Source of the DNA: Verrucomicrobiota bacterium
GTDB taxonomy: Bacteria > Chlamydiota > Chlamydiia > Chlamydiales > Rhabdochlamydiaceae
Length of the DNA stretch: 60,037 bases
Reading direction: 5' to 3'
Assembly: GCA_018239665.1 (NCBI GenBank)
Contig: JAFEGV010000005.1
Coordinates: forward strand, 1-60,037
In this document: piece by piece, positions 24,974-33,915 of the stretch
Numbering within the stretch: the first letter of the stretch is position 1
How the letters are laid out: every line of letters begins with the position of its first letter
Notes under the pieces: generated by a model
Seen by the model: only the letters and a program-made list of their open reading frames with translations
The model's database searches: none
What the model was told of the DNA's origin: nothing
Made by a program: the position numbers and the translations under genes

Positions 24974-26983
24974 TTAGGAACCGTCATGCAGGTCGGCATC
25001 CTCTGAGCTGCCAGAGCTCTCCTCATCCGACTCCATTGATCCCTCGTTGAAATTGCCTGAAAGAGCTTCTGCTGCATCGAAGTCATCGTACAGTTGCGCA
25101 ATATCGTAGGCCGTATAACCATTGCCATTTTTTAAATAGGGATCTGCGCCTGCTTTGACCAGGACATCGATGATAGGGTATGCAGATCTGGAAACAGCCT
25201 GATGCAGAGCTGTCCCTCTGCTTGAATCTTGAAGATTAGGATCGGCTCCCAGCCACAACAACATGTCCACAGACTCGATATGGCCATGTTCAACGGCAAG
25301 ATTAAGAGGGCGTTGGCCTACCTGATTGGGTGCATCGATCACTTTTGAAGAAAAGAGCTGCGGAAGGATCTCAAAGAAATTAGCCCGAATAGCTACTTCG
25401 AACAATTCTGATGCGTCAAGGCAAGCGATTTCGTTGATAAACAAGATCTGATCGGAAAAAGTAGTGGAATGATCATTGCTGATCAATTTATTGATATAAT
25501 CTCGTAGCATGGGAACTTTAAGTGAATGATTTGCGTAAGAGCGCAACTTGCTCTTAAAATCGTTAAAACGTTCCAGCCCGTCGTGGGCATAACGCTCTTG
25601 CAACCAATCTTCCATTGGAACGTCAGGATCCAACACGACAATGTTTACATCGCCTTCGGTTGCTTCCGCTTCCATTGCAATTGGTTCAAAAAGTTCAATG
25701 CTTGGAAACTCTCGAAGGATCTGCTCCTCGTAAAATCTCTGTAAACCGGAAACAACCGCATCAACGCATCCTCCGGCTTGCTTAACAAGAACATCGGACC
25801 ATTTTTCCAATACGCCGTTTGCTTTTGCTAGATGATAGGAGTTTTTGACGGTTTTAATCGCGAGAACCAGCTTGTCATCGATTGCTATCCCGTCTTTGGG
25901 ATGGATGGCCAGGCTCGAAAGGGCATAGATGCACTCAGATATATCGCAAACATCCATTTTCAGTTGAGGTTGTGCAAGAAGGTGGAATAAAGCCTTGTGC
26001 TTGTCCAGAAGGGCAATGCCGAGTAAAAATAAATAGGCGGTTTCTCTTTCTGATTTGTTCCCGGCATCCCAGGTCATCTCATTTCCATTAATGATTAAAT
26101 CAGCAGAGCGTTCAGCTGAAGAAATCCCCAAGTGTCGCAATGATTCAATTCCCGAGCATAGGTCCAGTTCCTCCAAGGCCCCTTGCCAAAAAGGGCTAAC
26201 GACTGCGCTGTTGGCAGGGGTTGATGCCAAGCGTTCTTTGACCGTCTGGATATCGCTAAAATGCTGCTTGAGCAGAGGTTTGTTTTCTTCTACTGTTTTC
26301 GCATAAGATTCCTGATCGTTGCGCTGTCCTATAAGCCGATAGCTAAGAACATATGACTCGGGGGAATTTCCTAAAAAACCCCAGAGGGCGTCAAGTTGTT
26401 CCGGAGAGACATTCTGGACCCTTTGCGATTCCGTTTTATAATAGATCCGCGTCTCATCGGTCCCGTTTAGGGAAAAGCACCGGTAAAAGTGAGGCACTCC
26501 CGGCTGAAATTGGATATCAAATTCATTGATTTTGCTGCCAATGACAACGACATCCGATCGGCATAGGCCGGCTAAATGCTTCAGAAGATTATCTTTCCCT
26601 GCTCCATTGGAACATGATTCCGTGGCTAGAAGCCCACCTTTTTCAATCGCCTGACAAATTTTTTTGACCGATTCATGAGAGTGGGAGTTAGTGGGCTTCG
26701 AAGCAATCCCAGCAGGTTCTTCAGACAATACGAAATGATCATCCCCACCATGCCCTCTCCACGTCATCATGTGGACACCGTCGGGGTATGTTTTAACAAG
26801 AAATTGGGCTACGTCTTCAAATGTTTTGAAGGCAGTGAGGCGATCAACTGTTAGCCCGTCTTCTTCTAGGACACGGACCCGCTTTTCCAGGCCATTCTCA
26901 GTAGAAATAAAAGCTTTGTTGCGATCAACCTGCGAAGTCAAAAATATCGCAGTCTTATTACCTACATTTAAATCAGAACTCAT
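24974..26983 (-). CDS. Caspase-like (clan CD) cysteine peptidase domain with ankyrin repeats
   Basis: A 669-residue paralogue of the protein at 18977-21334. The N-terminal domain keeps the His-Cys pair: H78 in MMTWRGHGG and C124 in LLATESCSNGAGKDNLLKHL. The second motif is almost identical in both proteins. A shared helical middle (YLFLLGIALLDKHKALF; YALSSLAIHP) follows. Residues about 550-640 form two to three ankyrin repeats (RPLNLAVEHGHIESVDMLL, GTALHQAV), replacing the LRRs of the paralogue. The tail is Ser/Glu/Asp-rich. No Shine-Dalgarno precedes the ATG; the leader is almost pure A/T. The protein is most likely secreted and host-directed, which is inference from architecture. Confidence 0.72.
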   Translation of the reverse strand: MSSDLNVGNKTAIFLTSQVDRNKAFISTENGLEKRVRVLEEDGLTVDRLTAFKTFEDVAQFLVKTYPDGVHMMTWRGHGGDDHFVLSEEPAGIASKPTNSHSHESVKKICQAIEKGGLLATESCSNGAGKDNLLKHLAGLCRSDVVVIGSKINEFDIQFQPGVPHFYRCFSLNGTDETRIYYKTESQRVQNVSPEQLDALWGFLGNSPESYVLSYRLIGQRNDQESYAKTVEENKPLLKQHFSDIQTVKERLASTPANSAVVSPFWQGALEELDLCSGIESLRHLGISSAERSADLIINGNEMTWDAGNKSERETAYLFLLGIALLDKHKALFHLLAQPQLKMDVCDISECIYALSSLAIHPKDGIAIDDKLVLAIKTVKNSYHLAKANGVLEKWSDVLVKQAGGCVDAVVSGLQRFYEEQILREFPSIELFEPIAMEAEATEGDVNIVVLDPDVPMEDWLQERYAHDGLERFNDFKSKLRSYANHSLKVPMLRDYINKLISNDHSTTFSDQILFINEIACLDASELFEVAIRANFFEILPQLFSSKVIDAPNQVGQRPLNLAVEHGHIESVDMLLWLGADPNLQDSSRGTALHQAVSRSAYPIIDVLVKAGADPYLKNGNGYTAYDIAQLYDDFDAAEALSGNFNEGSMESDEESSGSSEDADLHDGS

Positions 26984-27257
26984 AATAAACCAAAAAAAAT
27001 TATTTAATTATTAATAATAACATGCATTTTCTAACGTATAATTATACATAAAAATCGTAAATAAATGATTAATTAACATGCTCATGGCGATTTTTTTTGG
27101 TTTATTTTATAAAATGCTAATCATCAACGAAATACAATCTATTAAACTTTTTTATAACAGACAAGCAACCAAAAAAAACATTGTAAAAATAAATTAATTA
27201 CTATTATTCCATTCAACACAAAGTTGTTGTATAATCTTTACAAAAAAATTTTTTAAA
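26984..27257. promoter_or_regulatory. Very AT-rich divergent promoter region
   Basis: The 274 bases between the two divergent effector-like genes are almost entirely A/T. On the minus strand TATAAT occurs in TTATGTATAATTATACG about 60 bases before the ankyrin-protein start. On the plus strand TATAAT occurs in GTTGTATAATC about 25 bases before the C58-like gene. No ORF or RNA gene is visible. Confidence 0.45.
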
Positions 27258-28211
27258 ATGACAGCAACTCTAAACGCTTTTACACCTCAACTATTAGACT
27301 CGACTGTTCATCTGCGCGCTTATTTAAGCGGTCATGAAGCGATCGGTCAAATTAACCGGCAAGCTGCAAATCCTATTCCCAGCGCCGCAAGCAAGTTGAA
27401 CGACCGGTGGGAAGTTTTTAAATGGGAAGTCGATTCCACATTCCAGGATATCTATTCCATTTTCTTATCAGCTGTCAGCAGCCTCCTTAAATGCATCGGA
27501 GCGACCGATTTGGCCAAGCGATGCCATGTCGCCTCCCGCCAGGCAAGAGCCTCAACGTTATTCCTGACCCATCACAATGAGATGGGAAATAACTTTTTGA
27601 TGTCGAGCCTCAATACTCACCGGACCGATACAGATGAGCTCTATTTGCACCCATCCTTAGAGCCGGGCTCTCATCCGTTGTTTGAGATCCGAGACATCCA
27701 TGGAACAATCCAAGGGGTTAATTTTTTTCATCAGCGCGGCATTTGCCGCGGAATGGCCAATTGGTTTTTCTTCCTCTATTTCCAAACGCAGGCTCAATAT
27801 ACCGATCCCGACGAGCACATCAAAGCTGTCACCCAGCAATTTGAAGCAGGAGCTCCTAAAGAAGCCTCCCTTCTCCATTCCCTTAGCGAAGAAGCAACGA
27901 CCCAACTTTTGAACATGGACAGGCAACTCGATGTGCTCAACTGCGATCCCATGGTCCTGAATGACCGGCAAATAGCTGAACAGCTCTGCGCATTGCCGCC
28001 GGGAGCTTATGCGCTATACTCTTCATCCCATCGCGTGAATTGGATCAATTTAGGAGGTTCAAGAGGCTATTTTTATAATCCCAGCTTCGGCTCCGATCGA
28101 ATCCAAGGGACAGAAGACCTCACCAAATGTGTGAAAGAATTTGTAAAGACCCATCATGTGACTCCCCTAACACCTAATCTATTGATCGATAGGATTTCGC
28201 CGCACAATTAA
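27258..28211 (+). CDS. YopT/AvrPphB-type (C58-like) cysteine protease candidate
   Basis: A 317-residue protein. The C-terminal half shows the papain-fold order of family C58 effectors. C163 sits in RGICRGMANWFFF (family G-C-G-S/A--W). H258 lies in SSSHRVNWINLG, and N274 in YFYNPSFG (family FxDPNxG, so the usual Asp is Asn here, as in papain itself). YopT-type proteases cleave prenylated Rho GTPases or host kinases after type III secretion. The N-terminal 100 residues have no recognisable domain and would hold secretion and targeting signals. The gene is expressed from its own AT-rich promoter. The three-residue spacing is persuasive, but it rests on motifs only. Confidence 0.65.
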   Translation: MTATLNAFTPQLLDSTVHLRAYLSGHEAIGQINRQAANPIPSAASKLNDRWEVFKWEVDSTFQDIYSIFLSAVSSLLKCIGATDLAKRCHVASRQARASTLFLTHHNEMGNNFLMSSLNTHRTDTDELYLHPSLEPGSHPLFEIRDIHGTIQGVNFFHQRGICRGMANWFFFLYFQTQAQYTDPDEHIKAVTQQFEAGAPKEASLLHSLSEEATTQLLNMDRQLDVLNCDPMVLNDRQIAEQLCALPPGAYALYSSSHRVNWINLGGSRGYFYNPSFGSDRIQGTEDLTKCVKEFVKTHHVTPLTPNLLIDRISPHN

Positions 28212-28235
28212 TTCATTCCGTATATAATCGGCAGC

Positions 28236-29258
28236 ATGACTCCTCTGACAGCATTGATTGCAACCTATCCCCTTCTACCCTACCCGCATCGATCGCGGAC
28301 GCACAAGCTTCACTCCTTTGCATTTGCCGATTGCAAATGCTATGTCAAACGGGATGACGAGCTAGGCTTTGGCATCAGCGGCTCCAAGCTGAGAAAATAT
28401 CTATCGCTTTTACCCCCGATCCTAGAGAAGAGGCCCCAACAAGCTGTCGTCATGGGCGGCAGCTTTTCCAACCACGTTCTTTCGATCTCCCAGCTATTGC
28501 GCGAATGGCAGATTGAGCCTGTCCTTTTTTTGCTTAGGACACCCCGGCAGCAATTGCATGGAAATGCTTTATGGACCTCTTTATTTGCAAGCAAGGAGCA
28601 TGTCCATTGGATTCCCCGAGGCAATTGGGATAATCTCGACGCTCTAGCAATTGATTATCAGACGTTGCAAGAAAAAAATGGAACCTCTGTTGCGATCATC
28701 CCCAAAGGAGGAAACTGCCGCGATGCCCTCCCCGGCGCGCTGACTTTAGCTGAACAGATCTTGGTCCATGAACAAGAGATCGGCGCACCTTTTGACCACG
28801 TGTTTGTCGATGCGGGAACGGGAATGATGGCTGCCGCCCTTATCCTAGCCTTTGCCGCGATAAGAAAGCCTTGCAAGGTCCACGTCCTTCTCATTGCCCA
28901 ATCGGATGCAGAGTTTCAAGAAGTCTTGTCCGAGCGCGCGGCTGACTGGAAAGTCCTGTTTGGCACAGAACTCTCCCCTCCATTCCTGTATAAAACCTAC
29001 GTTCCCCTAAATGCCCCTTCTTTTGGCGCTACCAATGCACGGGTTTTTAAAACAATTTCTCATATTGCGCGCCAGGAAGGTTTTCTGACCGATCCCATTT
29101 TTACCGCTAAGCTGTTTGATGAGGGACAACAGATCATTGTGCAAGATCAGCTCAAAGGAAACATCCTATTCGTCCATTCGGGCGGAGGCCTGTCCCTTTC
29201 CGGGTTCCAAGAACAGATAGGCCGTTTGCAAAACTCCGGGACCCTAAAAAATTATTGA
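28236..29258 (+). CDS. PLP-dependent D-cysteine desulfhydrase/ACC-deaminase family enzyme
   Basis: A 340-residue fold-type II PLP enzyme. K51 in the motif GISGSKLRKY is the expected Schiff-base lysine. GGSFSNHVLSIS supplies the family SNH motif, and VDAGTGMMAA gives the phosphate-binding glycine loop. Family members break down D-cysteine to pyruvate, H2S and ammonia, or deaminate 1-aminocyclopropane-1-carboxylate; the two cannot be separated here. It begins 24 bases after the C58-like gene, so transcription may run through, but the two have no evident functional link. Confidence 0.85.
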   Translation: MTPLTALIATYPLLPYPHRSRTHKLHSFAFADCKCYVKRDDELGFGISGSKLRKYLSLLPPILEKRPQQAVVMGGSFSNHVLSISQLLREWQIEPVLFLLRTPRQQLHGNALWTSLFASKEHVHWIPRGNWDNLDALAIDYQTLQEKNGTSVAIIPKGGNCRDALPGALTLAEQILVHEQEIGAPFDHVFVDAGTGMMAAALILAFAAIRKPCKVHVLLIAQSDAEFQEVLSERAADWKVLFGTELSPPFLYKTYVPLNAPSFGATNARVFKTISHIARQEGFLTDPIFTAKLFDEGQQIIVQDQLKGNILFVHSGGGLSLSGFQEQIGRLQNSGTLKNY

Positions 29259-29330
29259 TTTTATTACAGGATCAAACGGCAAAAACTTGAGTTTTTTGCT
29301 TCTTATTTGATATATACATTTGCAGTTTAT

Positions 29331-29396
29331 TATACCGACAACAATCTGAAGAATCGAGAATTTGGCAATGCCGATTCTTCAGGTTGTTTCGGTATA
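29331..29396. repeat. 66-bp inverted repeat, TATACCGA family (MITE-like, short form)
   Basis: The left arm begins TATACCGACAACAATCTGAA and the right arm is its near-perfect complement, ending CAGGTTGTTTCGGTATA, with about 15 bases of loop. The arms match those of the 243-bp element at 33603-33845. It lies between the PLP enzyme and the next plus-strand gene and can also fold as a strong hairpin in RNA. Confidence 0.85.
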
Positions 29397-29422
29397 CATA
29401 TAATTGACTAAGGAGAGTCCCG

Positions 29423-29872
29423 ATGGCTCAAACTTTGCAAAGCTTAGATTCGCTGCCCCATTTTTCCGGGGCTGATGCTTTTCTTTCCGTTATGAACCGG
29501 TCCCAGCTCGGCCTTGAAGATGATGAAATAACAATTCCGGGAAGGCCCCTTCGGGTCATCATCCGCATTATTTTTACCACGATCACCCTTCCTTTTTTTG
29601 CCATAGCGGGAGCAGCGTATAATTTAACGGTCACAGGGTCCAAACTGTTCCTTGCGACGACATCTGTGATTGCAAAAAATTACTTTGAGATGGAGCGGCC
29701 CGGATACTACATTAACGAAGGGCTCTATCACATTTCCATAACCGTTTTCGACCTCTCGATCTTTTTTGTCTTCCCCTTGCTCGTGACAACCTATGCCTTG
29801 CTGCCCAATGCGACGACCCGCCTCTATTATGGAATGACCCAATGGCTGCAATTTAGGATGGTCGGAAAATGA
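29423..29872 (+). CDS. Hypothetical protein with two hydrophobic segments
   Basis: A 149-residue protein with a strong ribosome site (AAGGAGAG, 5-6 bases before ATG). Two hydrophobic stretches are visible: IIFTTITLPFFAIAGAAY near residue 48 and FDLSIFFVFPLLVTTYALL near residue 113. It is probably a membrane protein of two or more spans. I do not recognise the family. It overlaps the following SDR gene by ATGA, so the two are translationally coupled. Confidence 0.7.
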   Translation: MAQTLQSLDSLPHFSGADAFLSVMNRSQLGLEDDEITIPGRPLRVIIRIIFTTITLPFFAIAGAAYNLTVTGSKLFLATTSVIAKNYFEMERPGYYINEGLYHISITVFDLSIFFVFPLLVTTYALLPNATTRLYYGMTQWLQFRMVGK

Positions 29873-30573
29873 AAAAAAATGTCTTGGTCACAGGATCCAC
29901 AAAAGGGATTGGCCTAGCTGCAACCGAATGGTTGACGGAGAGCGGCTACCGCGTTATTGGAATTGCCCGCAGCGAGACCAAACAACCGTTTCCAGGCAAA
30001 CTTTTTCTTTGCGATCTCAGCGATGCCGAAGAGACCAAAAAAATTCTTAGCAAGATCGAAAAAGAATATCCCATTGATGCCATCGTCAACAATGTGGGCA
30101 CAAACTTTCCTCAGCCGATCGAACAGATCGATCTCGATACCTATCAGATGATCATGGACGTCAACGTCCGTTCCGCCATCTTGGTTACCCAAGCTTTATG
30201 TCCCGGAATGAAAAAAAGGAAATGGGGACGGATCATCAATATAGCCTCGAGGGCCATCTTTGGTTCCGCCAACCGGACGGTTTATTCTGCCGCCAAAAGC
30301 GCCCTTATCGGCTGCACAAGGACATGGGCATTGGAGCTCGCCCCCTTTGCCATCACGGTCAACGCCGTAGCTCCCGGCCCGATTGAAACGGAACTATTGC
30401 GTCGGTCTCGCCCCAAGGGAAGCGCCGCCGAAAAGGAACTTTTAGCAGGAATTCCTTTGCAAAGAGTTGGACTTCCGTCCGAGGTCGCAGCCTTGATCGG
30501 ATTTCTGATCTCGGAGGAAGCCGGATACATCACAGGCCAGACGATCTCAGTCGATGGCGGCGGCAGCCTATAA
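29869..30573 (+). CDS. Short-chain dehydrogenase/reductase, FabG-like
   Basis: A 234-residue NAD(P)-dependent oxidoreductase of the classical SDR type. The TGSTKGIG cofactor motif is at residues 8-15, NNVG near 74-77, the catalytic S127 in NIASR, and Y139/K143 in YSAAK. The C-terminal ITGQTISVDGG is typical of FabG and related 3-oxoacyl reductases. The substrate is not fixed by sequence. Its start overlaps the stop of the preceding membrane-protein gene (ATGA), and a terminator follows at 30586. Confidence 0.88.
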   Translation: MKKNVLVTGSTKGIGLAATEWLTESGYRVIGIARSETKQPFPGKLFLCDLSDAEETKKILSKIEKEYPIDAIVNNVGTNFPQPIEQIDLDTYQMIMDVNVRSAILVTQALCPGMKKRKWGRIINIASRAIFGSANRTVYSAAKSALIGCTRTWALELAPFAITVNAVAPGPIETELLRRSRPKGSAAEKELLAGIPLQRVGLPSEVAALIGFLISEEAGYITGQTISVDGGGSL

Positions 30574-30585
30574 GTAAGCTCGCCC

Positions 30586-30620
30586 TTCTCTAAAACTTAG
30601 TTTAAGAGAATTCGATTTTT
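30586..30620 (+). terminator. Rho-independent terminator after SDR gene
   Basis: TTCTCT and AAAC at 30586-30596 pair with GTTT and AGAGAA at 30600-30610 around a TTA loop. The hairpin is followed by TTCGATTTTTC, a good U-tract on the plus strand. Confidence 0.75.
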
Positions 30621-30713
30621 CTTCCGACTTACTGCCAACCTTACGTGTGGATTAAAAAGTTGTCTTTCTGCTAGGATTATCAGGTTACAAGATTGAATAG
30701 TAAGGAATTAGTT

Positions 30714-31994
30714 ATGCCAAAAAAGAAGAAGTCGCCTTGGGTCATTTTTATCGCCATCGTTCTGGCTATGTTTGTCGGATCCTGGTCGGGAACAGAAACC
30801 ACAATTTTTGGCATTAAACTCTATTCCGCCTATGATTTGCTCGGCAAGCTGTTCATCAATGCCTTGACCTTAGTTGTCGTTCCCCTCGTCTCCTCATCGA
30901 TTATCACAGGGGTAGCGCGGATAGGGAACGATGCTGCGTTTGGCAGATTAGGGTTAAAGACCTTTGCCTTCTACCTCACGACAAGCTTGGTCGCCATTCT
31001 TCTGGGCCTTCTCTTTGTCAATCTCTTCAATCCGGGTTCCGTGATCCATCCCGACACGTTAAAGAATTATGCCTCGATCGACGCCTCCTCTGTGCAGCAG
31101 CACTTGAGCACTCAAGAAGGTCATAAGATCACAGAAGTGATCCTGCAAATTATCCCTTCGAACGTCGTCGAAGCCTTTTCCCATGGGCAAATGCTCGGTT
31201 TGATCTTCTTTAGCTTGATCTTCGGCTATTCCATTTCCAAAATTGAATCCCATCCTTCTTCGATCCTGATCGGGTTCTGGCAAGGGATATTCCAAGCCAT
31301 GATCCGCATTACCCATATGGTCATGAAATTCTTGCCTTTGGGGGTTTTCTGCTTGGTGGCCAAAGTGTTCGCCACAACAGGGGTTGAATCGCTTCACTCC
31401 CTCGGGCTGTTCACAGCGTCGGTCATCTTAGGTCTACTGACTTTTGTCTTTGTCGCCTTGCCGCTGATTTTGAAGTATGTTGCCAAAGTCAAGCCTGTCC
31501 GCCACTTTAAGGCCATGGTCCCCGCATTGATCACAGCTTTTTCAACCAGCTCCTCTTCCGCAACCCTTCCGATTACCATCGATTGCGTCGAAAAAAGAGC
31601 TGGAGTGTCAAACAGGATCTGCAGTTTGGTCATTCCTCTCGGGACATCGCTCAATATGTCGGGATCTGCTCTCTACGAATGCGTTGCAGCGATGTTTGTC
31701 GCGCAAGCCTATGGGATCGACCTTTCCTTTTCGACCCAGTTTCTCGTCGTCCTGTTAGCGCTGATCACCTCGATCGGGGTTGCCGGCGTACCGTCAGCCA
31801 GCTTGGTAGCGGTCATCGTAATCTTAAAAGCGATCGGGCTTCCCGTAGAAGGGATCGGACTGTTCATTGCCGTCGATAGGATCTTGGACATGTGCCGAAC
31901 GACAGTGAACGTCTTCAGCGATAGCTGCTGCGCCGTTCTCGTTGCCCGCACTGAAGGAGAAAAGCACGTTCTGGAAAAAGAGGTCTTTGAATAA
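30714..31994 (+). CDS. Dicarboxylate/glutamate:cation symporter (GltP/DctA family)
   Basis: A 426-residue inner-membrane carrier of the DAACS family, with about eight helices plus the re-entrant loops. The serine-rich motif TSSSSATLPITIDC near residue 285 and the late substrate-site segment DRILDMCRTTVNV are diagnostic. Relatives take up glutamate, aspartate or C4-dicarboxylates with Na+ or H+. The ATG at 30714 has AAGGA about 8 bases upstream and is preferred over a TTG 21 bases earlier. It may supply substrate for the malic enzyme or amino donors, which is inference. Confidence 0.9.
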   Translation: MPKKKKSPWVIFIAIVLAMFVGSWSGTETTIFGIKLYSAYDLLGKLFINALTLVVVPLVSSSIITGVARIGNDAAFGRLGLKTFAFYLTTSLVAILLGLLFVNLFNPGSVIHPDTLKNYASIDASSVQQHLSTQEGHKITEVILQIIPSNVVEAFSHGQMLGLIFFSLIFGYSISKIESHPSSILIGFWQGIFQAMIRITHMVMKFLPLGVFCLVAKVFATTGVESLHSLGLFTASVILGLLTFVFVALPLILKYVAKVKPVRHFKAMVPALITAFSTSSSSATLPITIDCVEKRAGVSNRICSLVIPLGTSLNMSGSALYECVAAMFVAQAYGIDLSFSTQFLVVLLALITSIGVAGVPSASLVAVIVILKAIGLPVEGIGLFIAVDRILDMCRTTVNVFSDSCCAVLVARTEGEKHVLEKEVFE

Positions 31995-32470
31995 TGAGCG
32001 CTTCATCAACTCCGCGCCTAGGCGCTGCTCCAGATACCCGCTTTGAATCTCATAGCCGGCCGGCTGAATCAACTAAGCGAAAGCGGTCCATTTCGCAGGA
32101 GCAGATCGATGCTTTGATCATTAAAGCTCGAGCTGATTGGGCAGAAGATGCGAAGAAAAGGGCTCTTTCGCAAAGCACCTCCTCGCCTCTGAGAGAACCC
32201 TACTCCCCTCAATTAAAAAAACAACGCCATTTAGATGAGAACTCTGAGAAGCCTGCCGATCCCAGAGAAATAACACCAACAAACTACCTTCCTCAAAAGG
32301 ATCCTGGGACATCGAGCACCCTGTCTCCTGAAACCCTAGACTATTGCGAACGTTTAAAGCAGAAGATGAAAGAAGCGATGGAACAGAGGCAAGCGCCTGA
32401 AGTGACTGCGATCAATCAGAAGTGGAAAATGTCTCTTGGCTATCTTTCAAATCCAGAACAAAAAAAATGA
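31994..32470 (+). CDS. Hypothetical charged protein
   Basis: A 158-residue hydrophilic protein, low in hydrophobic residues and rich in Ser, Lys and Glu, with a basic KRKRS patch near residue 30 that could act as a nuclear localisation signal in a host. A late segment (YCERLKQKMKEAMEQRQ) is likely helical. The start shares one base with the symporter stop (TAATG), so translation is coupled. No family is recognised. The Ser-rich N-terminus is compatible with, but does not prove, type III secretion. Confidence 0.55.
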   Translation: MSASSTPRLGAAPDTRFESHSRPAESTKRKRSISQEQIDALIIKARADWAEDAKKRALSQSTSSPLREPYSPQLKKQRHLDENSEKPADPREITPTNYLPQKDPGTSSTLSPETLDYCERLKQKMKEAMEQRQAPEVTAINQKWKMSLGYLSNPEQKK

Positions 32471-32546
32471 GTTATTAACTCGAGCATCCTGAATTAGATT
32501 AGGACAACGTTCTTTGATTCTGACTGTCCGAATTCATATTTTCGTT

Positions 32547-33539
32547 CTATGACTCTGATAAAACGATAACGGCAGATCCCGTAATTCTCCCATCTCGTAA
32601 ATCACTTAAAGCCCTGTTTGCTTCTTCAAGAGGATATGCTGTTACTTGAGTATCAACTAAATGGCGGGAAGCAACTTCAAAAAATTGTTCTCCGTCCTCG
32701 CGAGTGAGATTGGCCACGGAACGTAAAAGGCGCTCTCCATAAATCAGTTCATAGGGAAAAGAAGGGATATCGCTCATGTGAATGCCGGCGCACACAACAG
32801 CTCCCCCTTTGTCAACTGCCCGAAGAGCTTGAGGAACTAATTGACCAACGGGTGCAAAAATGATCGCGGCATCCATTAAGACGGGAGGAGGTTCTTCTGA
32901 AGAACCGGCCCAAACAGCTCCCAATTTTTTGGCCAAGCTTTGCGCCGGCAGATCTTTAGGGCGGGTAAATGCATAGACCTCTTTTCCTTGCTGTTTGGCT
33001 ATTTGAATTAAAATATGCGCAGAGGAACCAAACCCGTAAAAGCCTAACCTTTGAGCATTTCCCGTCATGCGAAGGGCCCGGAAGCCGATCAATCCCCCGC
33101 ATAGAAGAGGAGCTACCTGTAAATTTGAATAGAGATCAGGCAGAAGGTAGCAATAATTTTCATTCGCCGTGCAATATTCCGCAAAACCTCCATTCAGTTG
33201 GTATCCTGTAAACAAAGCGTTCTCGCAAAGGTTCTCTCGATGAGACGCACAAAACCGGCACTGCCCGCAAGTTTGCCCAAGCCAAGGCACCCCGACCCTC
33301 TGTCCGATCTGAAAACGTTTTGCATTTGGTCCTTGCCGTATCACTTTCCCGACGATCTGATGCCCCATGATTAATGGCAGCCGGGGTGACGGAAGTTCTC
33401 CGTCGATGATGTGTAAATCGGTACGGCAAACGCCGCAAGCTTGGACCTGCAAAAGGACTTGCTCCTCTTGAGGTTCAGGAATAGGTATCTCAAGTAACCG
33501 CAAGGGAGTTTGAGGAGATTCTAAAACCATAGCGCGCAT
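32547..33539 (-). CDS. Zinc-dependent alcohol dehydrogenase (MDR family)
   Basis: A 330-residue medium-chain dehydrogenase. The catalytic zinc ligand C38 is in ACGVCRTDLH and H60 in MGHQIVG; this subfamily carries Gln where others have Glu. The structural zinc cysteines are C91, C94, C97 and C105. The cofactor motif GFYGFGSSAH follows near residue 166. It oxidises alcohols or reduces aldehydes with NAD(P). It is monocistronic and lies apart from related functions. A MITE-like element starts about 60 bases upstream of its ATG and could affect its promoter. Confidence 0.9.
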   Translation of the reverse strand: MRAMVLESPQTPLRLLEIPIPEPQEEQVLLQVQACGVCRTDLHIIDGELPSPRLPLIMGHQIVGKVIRQGPNAKRFQIGQRVGVPWLGQTCGQCRFCASHRENLCENALFTGYQLNGGFAEYCTANENYCYLLPDLYSNLQVAPLLCGGLIGFRALRMTGNAQRLGFYGFGSSAHILIQIAKQQGKEVYAFTRPKDLPAQSLAKKLGAVWAGSSEEPPPVLMDAAIIFAPVGQLVPQALRAVDKGGAVVCAGIHMSDIPSFPYELIYGERLLRSVANLTREDGEQFFEVASRHLVDTQVTAYPLEEANRALSDLRDGRITGSAVIVLSES

Positions 33540-33602
33540 AAGAACCTATCCCAGTTATAGTTTTCCTCAATTGTAAATTCCGATCATCGGCATGAATGCA
33601 TC

Positions 33603-33845
33603 TATACCGAAATAATCTGAAGAATCGGTTTCTTCCTGTGTCACCGGACGCTGAATTTAAGCCCGTCTCCATCGCCCAACTTATTCAAGTTGAGCTGCTT
33701 CGACGCCGGCATCGCCTGCCTCAAATTCAGGGCTGCGGAGACACGAAAAGGTTCTGTGAACCTTCGCAGTGCAAAGCAGGTGAAGCTGGCCTTGGCCGCG
33801 AACTGAGCTTGCCATATTCCCGATTTTTCAGGTTATTTCGGTATA
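33603..33845. mobile_element. 243-bp MITE-like element with TATACCGAAA termini
   Basis: The left end TATACCGAAATAATCTGAAG is mirrored by the right end CAGGTTATTTCGGTATA, with about 26-base arms showing few mismatches. The arms match the 66-bp element at 29331. No transposase is encoded. The core contains a second inverted pair (CTGAATTTAAGCCCG and CTCAAATTCAG) and a full copy of the double-hairpin repeat (33731-33805), which looks nested. TATA at both edges suggests TA-type target duplication, but this cannot be tested without an empty site. Confidence 0.8.
33731..33805 (+). repeat. Double-hairpin palindromic repeat, copy A
   Basis: The sequence runs GGCTGCGGAGACACG, then hairpin 1 (AAGGTTC-TGT-GAACCTT), then GCAGTGCAAAGCAGGTGAAG, then hairpin 2 (GGCC-TT-GGCC with flanking GC/GC), ending GCGAACTGAGC. 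Related copies are at 38500-38574, 45439-45604 and 48755-48848. This copy lies inside the MITE-like element and outside any gene. Confidence 0.85.
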
Positions 33846-33915
33846 TGTCAATATTGTTTTAAATATGTTGAAAAGGCTTTCTATGAATTTTTGCGGGGCT
33901 TTGATGCAGAATGAG

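Noticed and set aside
32490..32535. Imperfect inverted repeat (GGACA/TGTCC) between hypothetical and alcohol dehydrogenase genes
   Set aside because: The stem is short with a long loop and no U-tract; not distinguishable from chance.
33596..33862. ORF spanning the MITE-like element
   Set aside because: It is composed of inverted-repeat sequence, has no ribosome site and no homology that I recognise.
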